Assembly (NCBI RefSeq): GCF_900187185.1
Contig: NZ_LT906465.1
Span: 2,604,001 to 2,668,000, forward strand
Direction: 5' to 3'
Origin: Chryseobacterium taklimakanense
Lineage (GTDB): Bacteria > Bacteroidota > Bacteroidia > Flavobacteriales > Weeksellaceae
Length of the DNA stretch: 64,000 nt
The notes below the pieces were generated by a model. It made no database searches. It had not been told where the DNA came from and worked only from the letters and a program-made list of their open reading frames with translations. Position 1 is the stretch's first letter. Every line of letters starts with the position of its first letter. Shown piece by piece: positions 42,527 through 48,900 of the stretch. The position numbers and the translations under genes were made by a program.

Positions 42527-42563
42527 TCACTATTTGGTGATTTGTGATAATTGCGTATATTTG
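42527..42563 (+). promoter_or_regulatory. Promoter with TetR-type operator upstream of the paralogue at 42606
   Basis: TCAC-TATTTG-GTGA at 42527-42540 matches the operator layout found at 32030, 32830 and 32864. TATATTTG at 42556-42563 is a -7 box, the same octamer as that of the rteC operon. The operator would lie around -25 to -40. Confidence 0.62.
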
Positions 42564-42605
42564 GGTTTATCTGCTATGTTAAAAAAACACTACATCAAAT
42601 AAAAC

Positions 42606-43475
42606 ATGAATAAATTAACATTATTTATATTTACATTTTTGGGCTTTTTGAGTTATTCCCAAATCGTTAACGGAACAATAGTCTCAAGCGAAGATAATTC
42701 TCCCATAGGTTTTGTTAAAATTGGGGTCGAAAATTTGCAAGTTGGAAGTTTAACCGATGACAATGGAAATTTCAGTATTGATCTAACCGGTATTGATAAA
42801 AATTCACAAATCAAAATAGAAGTTGCAGGATTTGAAACTTATCTAAACAAAGTTTCAACATTAGAACTTACAAATCCTATTAAAATTTCTTTAAATCCGA
42901 GAGTCATAAGCATTGAAGAAGTATCGATTTTAGGTAAAAATTATGTTGATCAAAACTTGGGAAGCAATTCTAAAATGAAAAGGCCACACATTCTTTTTAT
43001 TTCAAGAAGTTCAGATTATGCAAAGAAAAATTTCAATAAGGAACAACTTGAAAAAATGCAAAATCCCGAAGTTGCAATTCAAATTGACAATAAGAAAAGA
43101 TCCAAATTATTAAGAATTAAGATGAATTTTGCAAAGTTTGAACTCAACAATTCACTACGCTCAAGATTTACAATCTATTCTGAAAAAAATGGAATTCCAA
43201 ACGAGATTATTAATTCAGAAGACATAATATTTGAAATCAGTAAGCAAAATATTAAGAATGGCGTTTTTACTTTAGATGTTTCTGACAAAAACATTTGGAT
43301 TAACGACAGAATATTTGTCGCTTATCAAGTGCTTGAACCAGATTTCAGCGATGAATTTTGGATTAGTGCAGGTCTTTTCGGAAAAGGATTTTTAAGAGTA
43401 TATGTTGAAAATTGGCAAAAAATTTCTGCAGGTGTCGTTCCAGCCATAAATATTGATGTAAAAACAGAAAAATAA
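42606..43475 (+). CDS. Carboxypeptidase-regulatory-like secreted protein (paralogue of 39315-40187)
   Basis: A 289-residue exported protein: signal peptide MNKLTLFIFTFLGFLSYSQ, a CarboxypepD_reg-like domain (VNGTIVSSEDNSPIGFVKIG, GSLTDDNGNFSIDL), then KLLRIKMNFAKFELNNSLRS, IIFEISKQNIKNGVFTLDVS and a C-terminal VPAINIDVKTE. Every block has a counterpart in the same order in the product of 39315-40187, at clearly diverged sequence, so the duplication is old. It has its own promoter with the shared TetR-type operator and stands between the two replication modules. Confidence 0.83.
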   Translation: MNKLTLFIFTFLGFLSYSQIVNGTIVSSEDNSPIGFVKIGVENLQVGSLTDDNGNFSIDLTGIDKNSQIKIEVAGFETYLNKVSTLELTNPIKISLNPRVISIEEVSILGKNYVDQNLGSNSKMKRPHILFISRSSDYAKKNFNKEQLEKMQNPEVAIQIDNKKRSKLLRIKMNFAKFELNNSLRSRFTIYSEKNGIPNEIINSEDIIFEISKQNIKNGVFTLDVSDKNIWINDRIFVAYQVLEPDFSDEFWISAGLFGKGFLRVYVENWQKISAGVVPAINIDVKTEK

Positions 43476-43484
43476 TAAACACAG

Positions 43485-43678
43485 CAGATAACATCGTATT
43501 GGCAAAATGCGGGGTGAAGGAAAAGTTGAACTTTTTGTAAAATTTATCCGCCGCTGCTTTTTCGTATTGATTTTTTTCTTAATTTGACAATCCGAAAAAA
43601 GCATCGGCTACGTTTAGTCTAAATTGAACTTTCAGTCCATTTTAGCCCGCACTTCGCCAATACTTTTTCCGTTATCTG
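43485..43678. repeat. Long imperfect inverted repeat, cassette-like border
   Basis: Three paired blocks in mirrored order: CAGATAAC (43485-43492) with GTTATCTG (43671-43678), GTATTGGC (43496-43503) with GCCAATAC (43656-43663), and TGCGGG (43508-43513) with CCCGCA (43646-43651). The enclosed centre has no gene. It lies 16 bp before the metallopeptidase ATG, and CAGATAAC occurs again right after that gene. Confidence 0.75.
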
Positions 43679-43693
43679 TAATTGTCACCAGCT

Positions 43694-44851
43694 ATGCGTC
43701 AAATACTTAATGTTTTAATAATTTTATGTAATTCTTTATTGTTTTCACAAACAATAAGTGAAAAAAGTCCTTATGAGTATTTGTTTGACGAGGAGCAGAT
43801 TTTAATTACAAAAAATTGGAAAGATTATTTATCAACAATGAACTCAAATTCTAATGGAAAATGTTCATTTTGGATGCAAAATAAATTTCTAAAAAGTGAT
43901 AATTGCAATCTTCTCTCAAGCCAAGGATTTTATAATCCTTCTTTGTTCAATTTACATTTTAGGAATCAAATTTTAGGCATTAGAAAAATTTCAAAATCAG
44001 AATATGAATTATCTTCAATTTTCTATTTTACTTCTGAAAAAAATGAATTAAACCCTTTTGCTATAACAAAAGTTTTAGTTTATAAAATTGATAACAATTA
44101 TTTATTTTCTGATTATTTACTAAAATCAACATCAAATTGGGAAACAAAAAATACCGAAATGATAAATTATCATTTTCCAAAGAATTATGAATTTAACACT
44201 GATATTGCAAAAGAAGCAAATAATTATTTAAAAAAAATGTTTAATCTCTTTGAAATAAAATTAGATAAAAATATAGACTATTTTATTTCAGAAAATTGTT
44301 TTGATGTTTTTAGTAATTCAGGATTTGATTTTGTTCCAACAATGACTACACAAGAGAAATGTGCATTTTATGACACCTCAAATAATATTATTTACACAAC
44401 CAAATTTTATCGTGAGTTCCATAGACATGAATTGATTCATGCAATAAACTCAAAATATCTTGATGCAAACTATTATTTACTTTCAGGTTTAAGTATTTAT
44501 CATGATGGTGAAAATGCTTTGCAACAATATACTTTCAAAGAATTATTTCAACTTTTAGAAAATCATCAATTAATAGACAAAAATTATAGATTATCCATTA
44601 AAAATAGTTCCAATTTTGACAAAAATATTTCAACTGCTTATTTGACAGGCGCATTAATTATTGATGCAATTATTGAGAAAGGAGGTGTGAAATTTTTAAG
44701 AAAAGTATTGCATGAAATAAAAACAGAAGAAGATTTAATAACGTTTATTGAACAAAATTTGTTAAGAAAAAACGAATCAATAGAGAATTGGTTACAAAAA
44801 AGAGCAAAAGAAGTTCTAAAACGTAATTTTAAGTTTAAAATTGAATTATAA
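43694..44851 (+). CDS. Putative secreted HELIH metallopeptidase-like protein
   Basis: About 385 residues. The ATG at 43694 gives signal peptide MRQILNVLIILCNSLLFSQ; a TTG four codons upstream is also in frame. HRHELIHAI contains HExxH at 245-249, the zinc-binding helix of gluzincin-type peptidases. The expected third ligand further on is not certain; LSGLSIYHDGENAL follows about 20 residues later where MA-clan enzymes have a Gly-containing loop. A Cys pair is present in the N-terminal half. The gene is strongly A+T rich compared with its neighbours and is bordered on both sides by CAGATAAC-type sequences, so it looks recently acquired. Confidence 0.72.
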   Translation: MRQILNVLIILCNSLLFSQTISEKSPYEYLFDEEQILITKNWKDYLSTMNSNSNGKCSFWMQNKFLKSDNCNLLSSQGFYNPSLFNLHFRNQILGIRKISKSEYELSSIFYFTSEKNELNPFAITKVLVYKIDNNYLFSDYLLKSTSNWETKNTEMINYHFPKNYEFNTDIAKEANNYLKKMFNLFEIKLDKNIDYFISENCFDVFSNSGFDFVPTMTTQEKCAFYDTSNNIIYTTKFYREFHRHELIHAINSKYLDANYYLLSGLSIYHDGENALQQYTFKELFQLLENHQLIDKNYRLSIKNSSNFDKNISTAYLTGALIIDAIIEKGGVKFLRKVLHEIKTEEDLITFIEQNLLRKNESIENWLQKRAKEVLKRNFKFKIEL

Positions 44852-44860
44852 AAACAACTA

Positions 44861-44868
44861 CAGATAAC
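44861..44868 (+). repeat. CAGATAAC copy after the metallopeptidase gene
   Basis: CAGATAAC in the context ACTACAGATAACAT repeats the left arm of the inverted repeat at 43485-43678. The other blocks of that repeat are not seen after it, so this border seems truncated. Confidence 0.5.
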
Positions 44869-44945
44869 ATATTCTATCTCAAAAAAATAAACCAATCAAC
44901 TCACTTATCCACCTTTTGAATATCTTGTAGCATCCGTCTTACCAC

Positions 44946-44977
44946 TTTACTTTTATCAAAATTTTCATAAAAGTAAA
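44946..44977. promoter_or_regulatory. Inverted repeat just upstream of the DUF3853 gene
   Basis: TTTACTTTTAT (44946-44956) is an exact inverted repeat of ATAAAAGTAAA (44967-44977), 10-base centre CAAAATTTTC. It ends seven bases before the ATG at 44985, so it may be an operator for an HTH protein or an RNA hairpin covering the start. Confidence 0.6.
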
Positions 44978-44984
44978 AACCAAG

Positions 44985-45260
44985 ATGAAGGGAAAAGAGG
45001 ACAAGGAAACCAAAAAATACCTGTGGCAACTCACCATTGACGAGTTTAAGGAACTGCAGAGAGAAGTAACCAAAGAAAAAACCTACGAATACGGCATCAA
45101 AGGTTTGGCTAAGATTTTAGGTTGTTCTCGTTCCAAAGCCTACCAAATCAAAGCATCGGGGATTTTAGATGATGCCATTATCCAAAATGGAAAAGTCATC
45201 GTCATTGATGTGGATAAAGCGCTTCAACTTTTTTCTGAAAACAATCCTACACAAAAATGA
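44985..45260 (+). CDS. DUF3853 family DNA-binding protein
   Basis: A 91-residue protein matching the DUF3853 pattern: YLWQLTIDEFKELQREV, then YGIKGLAKILGCSRSKAYQI (helix-turn-helix), ASGILDDAIIQNGKVIVIDV, and DKALQLF. The family occurs in Bacteroides conjugative elements next to replication or mobilisation genes and is thought to bind DNA. It overlaps the next gene by four bases. It occupies the same position in its module as the small HTH protein at 40612 does in the first. Confidence 0.86.
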   Translation: MKGKEDKETKKYLWQLTIDEFKELQREVTKEKTYEYGIKGLAKILGCSRSKAYQIKASGILDDAIIQNGKVIVIDVDKALQLFSENNPTQK

Positions 45261-45928
45261 CGAATGAAAAATTGTTTCAGCGGATTTGGAATCATTGCGA
45301 TTTCGGATTATTGGGAACATCGACGGTCTCAATGTATTTCTATCTGTTGTGGCAATTGAAAAAAAATCAAGCAAAAGAATTTTCCGTTGCTGACACTCAA
45401 ATTTCACGAGATTTGGGCATCAGCAGAAACACGGTAAGAATTTGCCGAGAAAAACTGAAAAGGGTAGGGCTTTTATATTTTGAAATCCCCAAAGGTGGTT
45501 CCGTGCAGTATAATTTTGAAAAAACAAATAATGCGAAAAATAGTGAAACCCAAAAAGAAAGTTTCCAAAAAGAGAAAATAATTCTAAAGAAACAAAAAGC
45601 AATCAAATCTTCAGAAAAGAAATTTCCAAAATCAGAAATTACGCCAACAATTGCAGAAACTCCAAAATTAGATTTAGAAATAAGCATTCCATCTTTGGAT
45701 GAGTTTCTTTCATTTGCCAAAACCCTAGATTGCTACCAAGAAAATATGCAAAACGCTCTTGAAGAAAAATACAGAAATTGGCTAGAAAATGGTTGGAAAA
45801 ACGCATTGGGAAAACCCATTACCAATTGGAAACTCTCGGTAAAAAACCTCATTCCTTATCTGCAAAATGCGCCTTCCAATTCCATTTCTCTACAAAAAGT
45901 TCCCAATATCACTCGTCCAAAAGAGTAA
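45257..45928 (+). CDS. Second replication-initiator-like helix-turn-helix protein
   Basis: A 223-residue protein with an N-terminal winged helix (TVSMYFYLLWQLKKNQAKEF, DLGISRNTVRICREKLKRVG, LLYFEIPKG). A Lys-rich linker follows at about 95-140, and a C-terminal domain with KYRNWLENGWKNALGKPITN and WKLSVKNLIPYL. The plan and the tryptophan pattern of the last domain parallel the product of 40876-41748, although the sequences are far apart. No DnaC-like gene follows. It converges on the giant helicase gene with only three bases between the stop codons. Confidence 0.78.
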   Translation: MTNEKLFQRIWNHCDFGLLGTSTVSMYFYLLWQLKKNQAKEFSVADTQISRDLGISRNTVRICREKLKRVGLLYFEIPKGGSVQYNFEKTNNAKNSETQKESFQKEKIILKKQKAIKSSEKKFPKSEITPTIAETPKLDLEISIPSLDEFLSFAKTLDCYQENMQNALEEKYRNWLENGWKNALGKPITNWKLSVKNLIPYLQNAPSNSISLQKVPNITRPKE

Positions 45929-45931
45929 GAT

Positions 45932-48900
45932 TTATCGGTTCTTTCCAATACTTCTTTCCGCTACTATGGATTGATTTTTCATTTTTTCACTTCCAAACAA
46001 AACTTCATTTTCCACCTTTCTTTCCGCCAAATTATCCACCAAAGAAACCTTTCTCGACCGTTCCTCATTTTCTTTCTGATATTGCAACACCAAGGCCGAC
46101 TGAACTTCGGGAAGTTTTTCAATCTGTTCCTCAAATTCGGCAATTTTCTTTTCGGTAAGTTCGTTTTGGAGTTCTATTTCAGAGATATTCACGCCTTTTT
46201 TTGCGAGATGGTCAATGGTTTCCTGCAGTTCCTGTTTTGCTCGATTCACATTGTCTTCGTAATTATAGATATGGCGATTCCAAGTGCTGTCTTCACCTGC
46301 GTCTTTCGCCCATTGTTCTACTCTTTTCAAACTTGAGATGGCGTAGTCCAACTTTTCTTTTACTTTAGTATAATCCTCAAATTTTCGTAGGACAAAAGAT
46401 TGGTCGGCGAAATATCGGTCTTTTTCATTTTGCAGTTTTTTCTTTAAAAGTTCAATTTCGATGTTCGCACGAGTTTCAGGTTTAGTGATGATGGCGGTTT
46501 TCAGTTCCTGTGTGTTCACATCGGAAACATCTACCACATTTGCTCCCTTTTTCATCGCTTCAAGATATCTCGCCTGTTTTGCCTGCAATTTTTGAAGCAT
46601 AAAAACATCGATGCTGTCGTTGGTAAGCATATAATTGATGCGCACATTTTCCCATTGGTTTCCCTGTCTCCAAGCGCGACCTTCCACTTGCCGAAGCGAA
46701 GTAAAATTGTAGGGTAGGGAAAGCAGATACATATCCGAAGTTTTTTCCTGCAGATTCATTCCTTCCTGAATCGCCTCACTTCCGATAATCACCTTAATTT
46801 TCCCCGAATTAAAATCGTTCTGAATGTCAATCCGCTGATTTTTTGTGGTCGATCCCGTAATAATTCCGACTTCATTGGGTTTAAAACCGATTTCCGAAAC
46901 CAAATATTCCTTCAATTTCGGAAATTCTGCAACCGCCAATTCGGAATAGATGATTTGTCCTGCATTCGGAACATCCTTTTTATTTTGGGAAATCAAATCC
47001 ATCGTCAGTTTCAGTTTCGGTGAATTTTCGATAAATTCTTTTGTGGTGGGATTTTCATCTTCGTAATGAATCGAAAGATAGGGTGAAATCGCAATTAATC
47101 TCGCATTAAGGATATGTGTTAGAATCGCTCCCGGTTCCTTCTCCGAAAAAGAATCATTCAAAATTTCGTATTGTTCCTTCGTCAAATCATTTTGCTCAAT
47201 TTTATACTCCTTATTGATTCGGTTAGGTCGCTTCAGTTCGGGATTGTCTTCTTCGCCCTTCAAATCAATAAACTCCGACAACAATTGCTGAAAAAGTGAA
47301 TTATTCTTAAATCTTCGCACATTCGATTTGAATTTTACATCGCCTGTCGCACCGATTTCCATCTCGTTGTCGGCTTCCATAAAGGTTTCAAAGAAGTTGT
47401 TCACATTGAAATATCCGCTTTCCTCCAATCTTTTATTGGCGATAAGCGACAAAATAGAGTAGTATTCCAAAGGCTTATTCGTGAAAGGCGTCGCCGAAAG
47501 AAGCGAAACATTCCTGCCGTTATTTTTTTCCTGAATGTATTGACACGCCATCCAAGCATTGATTCCCAACCCCGATGTCCGCTGATTCTGATTTCTAAAA
47601 TCCGAAGAAAATCTTCTGTCCTCAATCCTCACTTTCCCGACGATGTGATTGGCATTGTGCACTTCATCGAAAGTGATGTGGTCGAAACCGAAATCCTCCC
47701 AATCGTAAATTTTTCCGCGCCTCATTTTTCCTTCCACCTCTTTTTCTTTTTGAATCTCAATTTGCGAATCTCTTTCGCTGTTTTTTATGGATTTGAGTTC
47801 TGATTCGGTGATGTAAGAAAACTTGGACGCAAGTTGCTCCGTTGTTTCCCTTGAAAAACCAATATTGTTGAAACCTTCGTAAGTCACCAAAGTGATTTCC
47901 CCGTCCTTATTGTCGAAATGTGACAAATCGTAATCCCTTCCCAAGTTTCCCAAAACATTCAACTTCGCTTCGGGAATCGTTTCAAAAATGGTTTCCACCC
48001 ATTGCTTCAGGATATTTGCATTGGGAACAACGATTAAAGGTCGTTTTGCATTTCCTCTTTGCATCGCTTCGTGCATCGAGATAATTCCCGAAAGTGTTTT
48101 CCCGAATCCCACTTCGTGCGCCAAAAGTCCGACACCTTTCGTGGTCAATCTTCCGACTCCGGCTCGCTGAACTTCGGTCAAGGAAAGCGGTTCTCCTTTG
48201 AAATTTTTATTGATTTTTGAAAACAAAGGGAACCGCGAATAATCCGGAACGTGGATATTGTTGAACTTTCTGTTGAATTCCGCCACAAAGCGATTTCGGG
48301 TTTCTTCGGAAAGTTCCTCTTTTACATATTTTCTAAAAAGGTCGTTTGCGGAATCCTTTCTTCTTTCCCGAATCAGCGCATTTCTTTCCTTGTCGCTTCC
48401 GGTTACATTTTCATTGTCTACAAAACTGCGCACTTCCCACGACGACGAACCCGCAAAAGCAGAAGCGGGCAACGAACTCACAAAAGTTTTGAAAGTTTCC
48501 GCCAAAGACGCATCCTCTTTTACGTTTTCCGTTTGTCTTGTGTTTGGATTCCATTTTTCCTTTTCCATTTTTCCCATTGAAAATTGATGGACAAATTCGT
48601 GGTTGGGACTGATAATGATGTCTTCCAAACTTTTGGGTTTAGGCAAAACACTTTCAAGGAGCGCTTTTTGTTTTTCATATTGGTTGTCCATACCGCCGAC
48701 TGCATTTTTATCGGCAAAATCACGTTCCAATTGTTCCAATTTGGCGTAAATATTTCCTTCAGCATAATAGAAATCGTGCATCCATCGTCCTTCAAAATAA
48801 TTGGCAAGTTCGTAATGTTTTCCTCTGTTGTTGAGTGTTCCGTCATATTCCGTATCGTGAAAAGCAGATAGCTGTTCGGGACTGATGTTGGAAGAATTTT

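Noticed and set aside
43485-43678. Classical integron attC site
   Set aside because: The end motifs CAGATAAC/GTTATCTG do not fit the RYYYAAC/GTTRRRY core consensus and no integron integrase gene is in the window. It is kept only as a cassette-like palindrome.
28619-45928. CRISPR array or toxin-antitoxin pair within the ICE cargo
   Set aside because: No regularly spaced repeats of 25-40 bp and no small gene pair with known toxin or antitoxin motifs were seen. The short repeats found are operator-like, iteron-like or att-like.
48251-48587. Two plus-strand frames of 109 codons inside the giant helicase gene
   Set aside because: They overlap each other and lie antisense to a strongly conserved coding sequence; no family signal.
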